Assembly: GCF_025399835.1 (NCBI RefSeq)
Contig: NZ_JAODVR010000001.1
Coordinates: 1,736,001 to 1,800,000, forward strand
DNA length: 64,000 nt
Origin: Haloarchaeobius sp. HME9146
GTDB taxonomy: Archaea; Halobacteriota; Halobacteria; Halobacteriales; Natrialbaceae
Direction: 5' to 3'
This document shows, piece after piece, positions 42,305 to 50,095 of this stretch (within the stretch, counting starts at the first letter, position 1; each line of letters starts with the position of its first letter). The position numbers and the translations under genes are program-made. The notes beneath the pieces are model-generated. The model ran no database searches. It was not told the DNA's origin and saw only the letters and a program-made list of their open reading frames with translations.

Positions 42305-43161
42305 TGCACGCGACCGACCTGCACGCCACGGTCGAGGAGATAATGGACACTGTGGCGACCGCTGCGCCCAAGATTCGTCACGGGCTGGTGGGCCGCCGGA
42401 CCAAGGTCGACGAGGAGAACCCGAGCGGCGAGGTGCAGGTCGCGGCCGACGTCTGGGCAGACCAGTTGCTCCAGAACGCCATCACGGCCATCGATGGCGT
42501 CGGCCAGTACGCGAGCGAGGAGCGCGAGGATATCGTCGAGTGCGGCGAGGGTGTCGCCGTCGCGGTCGACCCGCTCGACGGCTCCTCGAACCTCAAACCC
42601 AACGCCGCGATGGGGACCATCGTCGGCGTGTACGAGCAGGACCTGCCCGCGAAGGGCGAGGACCTCCTCGGCGCGGCGTACGTGCTCTACGGACCCATCA
42701 CCACGATGACCGTCGCGCTCGACGGGACCGTCACCGAGTACGAGATCAGCGACGGGGAGCGGTCGGTCGTCCGGGAGGACCTCACCCTGCCCGAGGACCC
42801 GGTCGTGTACGGCTTCGGCGGGCGCGTGCCGGACTGGCCCGCCCAGTTCGAAGCGTATGCGCGAGAGATCGAAGACGAGCTCAAGCTCCGCTACGGCGGT
42901 GCGATGATCTCCGACGTGAACCAGGTGATGACCTACGGCGGTGTCTTCGCCTACCCTGCCCTGGAGTCGGCCCCGAACGGGAAGCTTCGGCTCCAGTTCG
43001 AGGGGATTCCCATCGGGCACATCGTCGAGACCGCAGGCGGCGCGTCCTCGGACGGGACCCAGTCGCTCCTGTCCGTCGAACCCACCGAACTGCACCAGCG
43101 CGTCCCGGTCCACATCGGGAACGAGTCGCTCATCGAACGGCTCGAAGCCGCGCTGGCGTAG
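42301..43161 (+). CDS. fbp: Class I fructose-1,6-bisphosphatase
   Basis: This gluconeogenic phosphatase has 286 residues. The metal-binding signature is AVDPLDGSSNLKPN, with an upstream acidic residue pair in YASEEREDIVE and the C-terminal GHIVETAGGASSDG. The ATG at 42301 overlaps the aldolase stop (ATGA); ATG 42304 is an equal alternative. It forms a two-gene operon with fba, so both gluconeogenic steps are controlled together by the A+T-rich upstream region. Confidence 0.94.
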   Translation: MMHATDLHATVEEIMDTVATAAPKIRHGLVGRRTKVDEENPSGEVQVAADVWADQLLQNAITAIDGVGQYASEEREDIVECGEGVAVAVDPLDGSSNLKPNAAMGTIVGVYEQDLPAKGEDLLGAAYVLYGPITTMTVALDGTVTEYEISDGERSVVREDLTLPEDPVVYGFGGRVPDWPAQFEAYAREIEDELKLRYGGAMISDVNQVMTYGGVFAYPALESAPNGKLRLQFEGIPIGHIVETAGGASSDGTQSLLSVEPTELHQRVPVHIGNESLIERLEAALA

Positions 43162-43190
43162 GGCCGGCCCACCGGTCGAGTCCACCCGTC

Positions 43191-43580
43191 TCAGAGCAAG
43201 CTCGCACCGGTGAATATCACGGTCAGGTTGTTCGCGAGCAAGAACAGGCCGAGCAGCAACAGCCCCGCGATCCACAGTTCGAACAGGAGCATGAACGACC
43301 CACGGAAGCGAGACGGCGTCACTCGAATCGTCTCCAGCAGCATGTGGAACAGCAACACGACGAGGACGACCGCGAGCACGTTCAGGAGGAGCACGACGTG
43401 GAGACCCTGTTCGAGCGCCCAGCGCACGAGCGGGTTCGCTTCGCCGTCCGTCCCGACCACTCGGGCCGCGACCAGGGTGGTGCCGAGGTCGAGCGCGACG
43501 AGGACGAACAGCACCGCGCCGAGCCAGTGCCAGTACCCGCGAAGGCGGGCGTCGATGTCGTCCCGTGGAGCCGGATACAT
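43191..43580 (-). CDS. Small four-helix membrane protein (DUF5658-like)
   Basis: The 129-residue product has helices at about 17-40, 58-80, 95-115 and a short final segment. The LDLGTTLVAARVVGTDGEAN segment followed by PLVRW resembles the pattern LDxxTT...EANPL of a small uncharacterised membrane family (recalled as DUF5658). It lies convergent with fbp, 29 bases apart. Function unknown. Confidence 0.8.
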   Translation of the reverse strand: MYPAPRDDIDARLRGYWHWLGAVLFVLVALDLGTTLVAARVVGTDGEANPLVRWALEQGLHVVLLLNVLAVVLVVLLFHMLLETIRVTPSRFRGSFMLLFELWIAGLLLLGLFLLANNLTVIFTGASLL

Positions 43581-44063
43581 CAGATTACAGGATAGAAGTG
43601 CAGCGGTGATAGCTAATCGCGAACTTAGAAGTAAGGCGGTATCGTAACGGCCGAATTCTGTGCTTACCGTCCCGTTACCTCGGCGGTATCGGAGCCGAAC
43701 GGTCAGATACTGGTCTCTTCGCCGATGAGTTCATGACGGGACGGCGCGTCGATGGTGAACCCGCCATCGCGGAGCTCGAAGCAGACGCTGTCCAGTTTGG
43801 TCCCGAACACCTCGTAGTGGTTGGCGTCCTGGGCGGCGTCACCGGGCTCTTCGCGACCGGAGTGAGTCTGGCTCGTTCGGCCTTCCGGGCGGTCACAAAG
43901 CGTCGTGCCGTGGTCTGAGGTTCATAAACAGCCAGGGACGTGGGTCGGTAGCACAGCCCATTCGGTCGGGACCGTGCGGCGGTCGCCCGCGTGACGCTGG
44001 TGGCAACATTCGTGCCTACCAGAAAGGGAAACCTTTCTCACTGCACCCTTCGCATGGCGATGC
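43581..44063. other. 483-base gap upstream of the carboxylase gene
   Basis: No certain gene. On the plus strand a 61-codon frame (43733-43918) contains one hydrophobic stretch. On the minus strand a frame open from 43921 to 43703 has a protein-like end (NHYEVFGTKLDSVCFELRDG) but no ATG. Near the right end a perfect hairpin AGAAAGG-GAAA-CCTTTCT (44021-44038) lies 26 bases before the carboxylase start. Confidence 0.5.
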
Positions 44064-45809
44064 ATGAAGGTGCGTATCAACGAGGGGGCGTCCGAAGAGG
44101 AAGCCTCCGCCATCGCCGCGGCGCTCGCAGAGCACGTCGGCGACGAGGTCGAGGTGTACGTCGGGCAGGCCGACGACCCCACCGCAGTCGAGGCGGCTCC
44201 GGAACCACCCGCCGACGCCGACGCTGGCGGTGGCGGTGGCGATTCGACTCCGGCCGACGACGACCTCGGCCCGACCGAGCGCGAGGAGGACCTCATCGCG
44301 GAGATCGAGGAGATACTCAAGGGCGGCCCTGAGAAGTACAAAGAGCGGCTCCCGGACCAGGGCAAGCTGTTCGTCCGTGACCGCATCGACCTCTGGTTCG
44401 GCGACGATGGGCTGCTGTTCGAGGACGGCAAGTTCGCCGAGTTCGACAACGAGGACCAGATTCCGGCGGACGGGCTCATCACGGGGGCGGCCGAGTTCGA
44501 GGGCCGCGACGTGCACTTCATGGCGAACGACTTCACCGTCAAGGCGGGGTCGATGGCCGCGAAGGGCGTCGAGAAGTTCCTCCGGATGCAAGAGCGCGCC
44601 CTGAAGACGGCGAAACCGGTGCTGTACCTGATGGACTCCTCTGGCGGGCGCATCGACCAGCAGACCGGCTTCTTCGCCAACCGCGAGGGCATCGGGAAGT
44701 ACTACTACAACCACTCGATGCTCTCCGGGCGCGTCCCGCAGATCTGTGTGCTGTACGGGCCGTGTATCGCCGGCGCGGCGTACACGCCCGTCTTCGCCGA
44801 CTTCACCATCATGGTCGAGGAGATGTCCGCGATGGCCATCGCCTCCCCGCGCATGGTCCAGATGGTCACCGGCGAGGACATCTCCATGCAGGACCTCGGC
44901 GGCGCGCACGTCCACGCCGAGGAGTCCGGCAGCGCCGACCTCGTCGCCGAGGACGAGGAGCACGCCCGCGAACTCGTCGACCAGCTCATCACCTACCTGC
45001 CGAACAACTCCGACGAGAAGCCGCCGCGCGCCGACCCGGTCGCGCCCGCGAAGTCGCCGGAGGGCATCGACGGCATCATCCCGCAGGAGCCGAACCGCGG
45101 CTACGACATGACCGACGTCATCGACCGCATCGTGGACGAGGGCTCGTACTTCGAGCTCCGGCCGGACTACGGCAAGGAGATAATCACGGCGTACGCCCGC
45201 ATCGACGGTCGCCCGGTCGGTATCGTCGCGAACCAGCCGGCCCACCGCGCCGGGGCCATCTTCCCCGACGCCGCCGAGAAGGCCGCGGAGTTCATCTGGA
45301 AGTCGGACGCGTTCAACATCCCGCTGCTGTACCTCGCCGACACCCCCGGCTTCATGGCCGGCTCGCAGGTCGAGAAGGACGCCATCCTGGAGAAGGGCAA
45401 GAAGATGATCTACGCCACCTCCAGCGCGACCGTCCCCAAGCAGTGCGTCGTCGTCCGCAAGGCGTACGGGGCCGGTATCTACGCGATGTCCGGGCCGGCG
45501 TACGACCCGGAGAGCACCATCGGGCTGCCCTCGGGCGAGATCGCCATCATGGGCCCCGAAGCCGCCATCAACGCGGTGTACGCGAACAAGCTCAACGCCA
45601 TCGACGACCCCGACGAGCGCGCCGAACGCGAGGCCGAACTCCGCGAGGAGTACCGCGAGGACATCGACATCCACCGCATGGCCAGCGAGGTCGTCATCGA
45701 CGAGATCGTCCCGCCGTCGTCGCTGCGCACGGAACTCGAGAACCGCTTCCGGTTCTACGAGACCGTCGAGAAGGAACTGCCGGACAAGAAGCACGGCACC
45801 GTCCTCTGA
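44064..45809 (+). CDS. pccB: Acyl-CoA (propionyl/acetyl-CoA) carboxylase beta subunit with epsilon-like N-terminal extension
   Basis: This carboxyltransferase moves CO2 from biotin to an acyl-CoA. The 581-residue product has the two crotonase-like halves (LMDSSGGRIDQQ, YGPCIAGAAYTPVFAD, IVANQPAHRAGAI, LADTPGFMAGSQVE, AYGAGIYAMSGPAYDPE). The first ~35 residues (INEGASEEEASAIAAALAEH, then VEVYVG) resemble the small epsilon/PccX-type subunits of acyl-CoA carboxylases and are joined by a Gly/Ala/Asp linker (36-67). The biotin-bearing alpha subunit gene is not in the window. A strong hairpin follows the stop codon. Confidence 0.93.
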   Translation: MKVRINEGASEEEASAIAAALAEHVGDEVEVYVGQADDPTAVEAAPEPPADADAGGGGGDSTPADDDLGPTEREEDLIAEIEEILKGGPEKYKERLPDQGKLFVRDRIDLWFGDDGLLFEDGKFAEFDNEDQIPADGLITGAAEFEGRDVHFMANDFTVKAGSMAAKGVEKFLRMQERALKTAKPVLYLMDSSGGRIDQQTGFFANREGIGKYYYNHSMLSGRVPQICVLYGPCIAGAAYTPVFADFTIMVEEMSAMAIASPRMVQMVTGEDISMQDLGGAHVHAEESGSADLVAEDEEHARELVDQLITYLPNNSDEKPPRADPVAPAKSPEGIDGIIPQEPNRGYDMTDVIDRIVDEGSYFELRPDYGKEIITAYARIDGRPVGIVANQPAHRAGAIFPDAAEKAAEFIWKSDAFNIPLLYLADTPGFMAGSQVEKDAILEKGKKMIYATSSATVPKQCVVVRKAYGAGIYAMSGPAYDPESTIGLPSGEIAIMGPEAAINAVYANKLNAIDDPDERAEREAELREEYREDIDIHRMASEVVIDEIVPPSSLRTELENRFRFYETVEKELPDKKHGTVL

Positions 45810-45828
45810 GACCGGTTCGTCCGGTCTC
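45808..45828 (+). terminator. Hairpin directly after pccB
   Basis: GAGACCGG (45808-45815) and CCGGTCTC (45821-45828) form a perfect 8-base stem with a five-base loop, starting within the stop codon region. A short T-rich stretch (CAGTTTCG) follows soon after. Termination or mRNA stabilisation is likely; archaeal terminators often need only the T-run, so the role is tentative. Confidence 0.5.
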
Positions 45829-46178
45829 CTGTCAGTTTCGCCGGCTGGTATGGTGCCGATATTCTCCGACGCGTGCTGTCGCGAGGGGGGATACCGTCGT
45901 TCGTCGAAACCGAGAGACTGAGCGGGCACCTAAGCAGTTCTTCGGGATGGGTAGTCTGTCACTACTCTGCCCGAGCAGGTGGTTCAGTCCGTAGTCGCCA
46001 TCGGTAACGTTGCCCTTCTTTCACCGAACGTATACTTCGTAACGTCGTAGTGAGGGCATACATTTGGTTGAAGACTGCCTCTCTACAGGTGCCCACGGCG
46101 ACAGTGAGAATCGTCATGGCCGAGACAACTCGGTCAGGCATGGGGGAGACGACGATTCAATCGGCTCACACTGCCGAC

Positions 46179-46213
46179 CCCGAGTCACTGCCAAGGGGGA
46201 TTGGTGACTCGGG
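46179..46213. repeat. Ten-base perfect inverted repeat
   Basis: CCCGAGTCAC (46179-46188) and GTGACTCGGG (46204-46213) are perfect complements around a 15-base loop that itself contains CCAA...TTGG. It lies about 90 bases past the stop of the minus-strand PH-domain gene, so it may be a transcript-end hairpin or an operator-like site. Confidence 0.6.
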
Positions 46214-46232
46214 CACAGCACGATAGCTGCCG

Positions 46233-46251
46233 GCCGCCGGTTCCCGGCGGC
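46233..46251. repeat. GC-rich hairpin
   Basis: GCCGCCGG-TTC-CCGGCGGC is a perfect 8-base stem with a three-base loop. With one G-T pair it extends by three more base pairs. Its location 54 bases past the PH-domain stop suggests a role in 3'-end formation of that operon. Confidence 0.55.
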
Positions 46252-46304
46252 TGGTTCAAGGGTTTCAAACACACTGTCGCACCGGGGGGAGCGCCAGTCT
46301 GTAA

Positions 46305-46886
46305 TCACCGCTCGCCGTGGGATTTCGTGACTTCGTACCGTTCGACTGCATTCCTGAGCCGACGCACCTCGTCGCGCACGGCGCGCCACTGGTCGAGGCT
46401 GCCCGGGATGTCCGTCGTCGATTCGTACCGCTGTTTCTGTGAGAGCACGATCCGCTGGACGCTGGCGGGGTCCTCGACGTTCCAGAACGCCAGTTCCGTC
46501 CCGCCGCCACCGGCCGTGTCTATCTCGACGGTCCCGTAGCCGAACAGGTTCCCGACCGCGGACTGCTCGTACGAGGAGTTCTGGACGCTCTCGAAGTCCG
46601 CGCTCAGGACGGTCCGGGAGAGCCCGCCGGTCTTGCGGTAACACGCCTGGTTCGTCACGAGGTACTCCGTGTTGATGACCTGGAAGTACGCGGCGACGGG
46701 TGGGAGAAGGGCGATGACGAGCCCCACCACGACGATGAGGGTTTCGCCGGTGACCACTACGAGGGTCGCAGCACCGGCGAGGACGAACAGGCTCACCAGC
46801 AGCGACGGCAGGACCGACTGGATGCGTGGCTTCGCCGTCCACAGCACCTCTTCGCCCTCGTCGGCGGTGAACCACGACTCGGTCAT
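46305..46886 (-). CDS. PH-domain (bPH2) membrane protein, downstream paralogue
   Basis: The 193-residue product has an N-terminal acidic start (ESWFTADEGEEVLWTAKPRI), two transmembrane helices (about 28-48 and 49-70) and a bacterial PH-like domain (NTEYLVTNQACYRKTGGLSR...YGTVEIDTAGGGGTELAFWN). The C-terminal part (about 145-193) is helical and charged. It is a paralogue of the upstream gene, which it overlaps by four bases, so the two probably form a hetero-oligomer. Family members are linked to membrane stress or lipid binding, but without proof. Confidence 0.88.
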   Translation of the reverse strand: MTESWFTADEGEEVLWTAKPRIQSVLPSLLVSLFVLAGAATLVVVTGETLIVVVGLVIALLPPVAAYFQVINTEYLVTNQACYRKTGGLSRTVLSADFESVQNSSYEQSAVGNLFGYGTVEIDTAGGGGTELAFWNVEDPASVQRIVLSQKQRYESTTDIPGSLDQWRAVRDEVRRLRNAVERYEVTKSHGER

Positions 46887-47473
46887 CGGTCGGTGTTCTC
46901 CCAGTCGAAGTCGTCGGTACTGCCCGCCTGGTTCGAGTCGGGTGTCTCGCCCTCGATGCGCTCGAAGGACTCGCGGATGGCGCGGAGTTCGACCAGGATG
47001 TCGTTGAGCACCTGTTCTTTGTCCTCGTCGCCGTCTTTCTGCGTGCCACGGGCCTGCTTGATGCGCTTGTTGATGAGCTCCTGGACCTGCTTGGGGTCAG
47101 AGACGGCCATGAACTGCATCTCGACGCCGGAGCCGCCGGCGGTGGAGATGTCGACGTTCCCGAAACCGAACTGCTTGCCGAGGAAGCTCTCGCTGAAGGA
47201 GATGTTCTGGACCTTGTCGAAGTCGATCTTCTGGACGTCTCGCGAGAGGATACCGGTCTTCTTGTAGAGGCCGTCGGTCGTGACGACGTACTCGGTGTTC
47301 TCGCGCTGGAGGTACGCCCCCACGACGATGGGGATGCCGATGAGGACGAGACACAGCGGCAACCCGATGATGAGGGCGGGATAGATGCTCTTGGCGTCGG
47401 GGATGCCCGACCAGACGATCTCCTCGTCTTCGTCGAGCGTCAACCAATCGTAGGCGGACTCGGTGGAGGCCAT
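46883..47473 (-). CDS. PH-domain (bPH2) membrane protein, upstream paralogue
   Basis: The 196-residue product has LDEDEEIVWSGIPDAKSIYP, two close transmembrane helices (about 31-52), and a PH-like domain (NTEYVVTTDGLYKKTGILSR, FGFGNVDISTAGGSGVEMQF). A charged coiled-coil-like tail follows (RGTQKDGDEDKEQVLNDILV). It shares the layout of the following gene, evidence of a local duplication. Its ATG at 47473 lies 78 bases after the P-type ATPase stop on the same strand, so a joint transcript is possible. Confidence 0.88.
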   Translation of the reverse strand: MASTESAYDWLTLDEDEEIVWSGIPDAKSIYPALIIGLPLCLVLIGIPIVVGAYLQRENTEYVVTTDGLYKKTGILSRDVQKIDFDKVQNISFSESFLGKQFGFGNVDISTAGGSGVEMQFMAVSDPKQVQELINKRIKQARGTQKDGDEDKEQVLNDILVELRAIRESFERIEGETPDSNQAGSTDDFDWENTDR

Positions 47474-47551
47474 ACCGGGTGAGTGCGCCCCCGGTCAGCA
47501 AAGGTGTTGGGTCATCGACTCGACGAGCAGACGAGAGAACCGTGGCCCTGG

Positions 47552-49876
47552 TCAGTCCCCGTCAGGGGCCGAAACCCGGGCGAGCCGCATCGCGTTACCC
47601 GTGACGGCGGTCGTCATTCCGACGTCCCCGGCGAGCACGACGAGCCAGAGCGGGATTGCGAAGACGGGGATGAGGACCGCGAGGACGGCCTTCACCGCGA
47701 GACTGCCCCAGACGTTCTGGCGGATGACGCCGTTGGTCTTCCGGGCGAGGTCGACCAGGTAGGGCAGGCGCGAGAGGTCGTCGGTCAGCAGGGCGATGTC
47801 CGCCGTCTCGATGGCGGTGTCGCTGCCGGCCGCGCCCATCGCGATGCCCACGTCGGCGGTCGCGAGCGCGGGTGCGTCGTTGACGCCGTCGCCGACCATC
47901 GCGACCGTTCCCTGTTCCTTGAGGGCGGCGACCGCGTCGGTCTTGTCCTCGGGGAGCAGGTCGGCGCGGTACTCGTCGATACCGAGCTGGTCCGCGACGG
48001 CGCGAGCCGTGCCCTCGTTGTCGCCGGTGAGCATGACGACCGAGAGCCCCCGGTCCCGGAGCGCGGCGACCGTCTCCCTGGCCCCCTCGCGGACCGTGTC
48101 GCTGACCGCGATGACCCCTTCGAGGGCGTCTTCCGTCCCGACGAGGACGACCGTCTTCCCCTCGTTCTGGAGTCGGGGGATGGTGTCCTCGACGAGGTCG
48201 AGACAGCCTTCGCGCTCGCACTGCTGGCGCATCTCGGGGCGGGCGACCCCCCCGTCGGTGGTCAGGTGGACGTGGTCGAGGTCGAACCCGAGGTCGGTGA
48301 ACAGGTCGGGTTTGCCCGCGTAGTGGGGCACGTCCCCGAGCGTGGCCTTCACGCCCTCACCGGTCAGGCTCTCGAAGCCCGACACCTCGTGGTGCTCGAC
48401 CCCGTTCTGTGCTGCGTGGCTGACGATGGCGTCGCCGATGGGGTGTTCGGACCGGCTCTCCAGCCCGCGAGCGCACCGGAGCACGTCCTCCTCGCTGTTC
48501 CCGTTCAGGGGGACGACGTCGGTGACGGCGAGTTCGCCCGTAGTGAGGGTCCCGGTCTTGTCGACGGCGACGATGTCCACGTCGCCCATCGTCTCCAGTC
48601 GGTCACCGCCCTTCACGAGGACGGCGCGCTTGGCCGCGCTGGTCACCGCGGAGACGACGCTCACGGGCGTCGAGATGACGAACGCGCACGGGCAGGCGAT
48701 GACGAGCAGGCCGATGCCGTTGACCGCCCAGTGGACCCAGTCCGCACCGAACAGGAGCGGTGGGACCGCGGCGACGAGAATCGCGACGCTCGTCACCAGC
48801 GGGGTGTAGTACTGGGCGAAGCGCTCGACGAACCGCTCGCGCTCGGTCTTGTTCGACTGCGCGTCGGTCACGAGGTCGACGATGCGCGCCAGCGTGGACT
48901 CGCTGGCGGGCGCGGTCGTCTCGACCTCGAGGTAGCCCTGCTCGTTGACCGTTCCTGCGAACACCTCGTCGCCGCGGGCCTTGTCGACCGGGACGGACTC
49001 GCCCGTGATGGGGGCCTGGTTCACCGCGGACTCGCCGTCACGGACGAGGCCGTCGACCGGAATCTTCTCGCCGGGCTGGACGAGGACGACCTCGCCGACG
49101 CGGACGTCCTCGGCGGGAATCTCGACCTGTTCGCCGTCGCGTCGCACCACGGCCGTCTCGGGCGCGAGGTCGAGCAACTCGTCGAGCGACCGGCGGGCAC
49201 GCTGTACCGAGAACCGTTCGAGCAACTCGGCGACGTTGAAGAGGAACGCCAGCGAGGCGGCCTCGATGAGCAGGTTCTCGCCGGGCACGAAGACGGTGAT
49301 GCCCGTCGCGGCGAGGATGGCCGCCGTCATCAGGAAGTCGATGTCGAGGCTCAGGTTCTTCGCGGAGTAGTAGCCGTTGCGGAGGATGACCTGCCCGCCC
49401 GCGACGACCGCCCCGAGCAACAGGGCGTCGGAGAGCGTGTAGGACTGCTCGAGGGCCGTCGCGAGGACGGGGTTCATCCCGACGACGATGACCGCGAGGG
49501 CCAGCGCGACGAAGCTGCCGGAGGCGATGGTCTTCAGCCCGCGCGGGCTGGTCCAGACCGTGTCGTCGCTCTCGTCGTCCTCGTCGCGTACCGCGTAGCC
49601 AGCGCCCTCCACCGCGGCCACGATGGCCCCGCGGCCGGTCCGGTCGGGGTCGTACCCGACGACTAGCGTCCCGGTGGTCGGACGCGTGTCGACCGCGAGC
49701 ACGCCGTCGACGCCGGAGACGCTCCCGTCCACCTTGCTCGCACAGGACGGGCAATCCATGTCGGGCACGTCGAGTCGCGCCGTCGCGGGGGCGTCGGCTA
49801 CCGAGGCAACGGACCCCGCTTCCTTCGACACCGAATCGGAACAGTCACACGACTCGGTCGTACAATCGTCACTCAT
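47552..49876 (-). CDS. Zn/Cd/Pb-type P1B heavy-metal-exporting ATPase
   Basis: The 774-residue metal pump has a Cys-rich N-terminus (DCTTESCDCSDS), an HMA domain with MDCPSCASK (C42, C45), the translocation motif CPC (C395, C397) and phosphorylated D439 in DKTGTLT. It also has SEHPIG and GDGVNDAPAL. The last helices keep a Lys in SLAVKAVL and an Asp in LAGDVG at the places of the ZntA Lys and Asp that define the Zn/Cd/Pb class. So zinc or cadmium export is more likely than copper. Upstream ACGTTATTAAGTCGG holds a promoter box. Confidence 0.94.
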   Translation of the reverse strand: MSDDCTTESCDCSDSVSKEAGSVASVADAPATARLDVPDMDCPSCASKVDGSVSGVDGVLAVDTRPTTGTLVVGYDPDRTGRGAIVAAVEGAGYAVRDEDDESDDTVWTSPRGLKTIASGSFVALALAVIVVGMNPVLATALEQSYTLSDALLLGAVVAGGQVILRNGYYSAKNLSLDIDFLMTAAILAATGITVFVPGENLLIEAASLAFLFNVAELLERFSVQRARRSLDELLDLAPETAVVRRDGEQVEIPAEDVRVGEVVLVQPGEKIPVDGLVRDGESAVNQAPITGESVPVDKARGDEVFAGTVNEQGYLEVETTAPASESTLARIVDLVTDAQSNKTERERFVERFAQYYTPLVTSVAILVAAVPPLLFGADWVHWAVNGIGLLVIACPCAFVISTPVSVVSAVTSAAKRAVLVKGGDRLETMGDVDIVAVDKTGTLTTGELAVTDVVPLNGNSEEDVLRCARGLESRSEHPIGDAIVSHAAQNGVEHHEVSGFESLTGEGVKATLGDVPHYAGKPDLFTDLGFDLDHVHLTTDGGVARPEMRQQCEREGCLDLVEDTIPRLQNEGKTVVLVGTEDALEGVIAVSDTVREGARETVAALRDRGLSVVMLTGDNEGTARAVADQLGIDEYRADLLPEDKTDAVAALKEQGTVAMVGDGVNDAPALATADVGIAMGAAGSDTAIETADIALLTDDLSRLPYLVDLARKTNGVIRQNVWGSLAVKAVLAVLIPVFAIPLWLVVLAGDVGMTTAVTGNAMRLARVSAPDGD

Positions 49877-50095
49877 TGCCTGACGGTAGTCGTCCGAACG
49901 TTATTAAGTCGGCTGCTACGAATCGGGGGTAGGATGGTATTTCTTAACAAAACGAACGAGATTAGTTAACAACGTCGGTGCAGCCTCCGGGCCGCTGGCG
50001 CCGCCGACCCGGCAGGGGCACGGCCCCACCGGGTCCCGAAATCCGTGTGTTGGACACTGAAAACTCATATACGATGAAACCCAACGGGACAAGCG

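Larger units (their letters stand above)
45829..46304. other. 476-base gap between convergent genes
   Basis: No gene is evident; open frames have no family features. The right half holds two strong inverted repeats (46179-46213 and 46233-46251, listed separately) near the 3' end of the PH-domain operon. A modestly A+T-richer stretch lies at 46000-46080. Confidence 0.5.

Noticed and set aside
43733-43918. 61-codon plus-strand frame with one hydrophobic stretch
   Set aside because: It overlaps the more protein-like minus-strand frame, has no recognisable signals, and the hydrophobic run may be chance.
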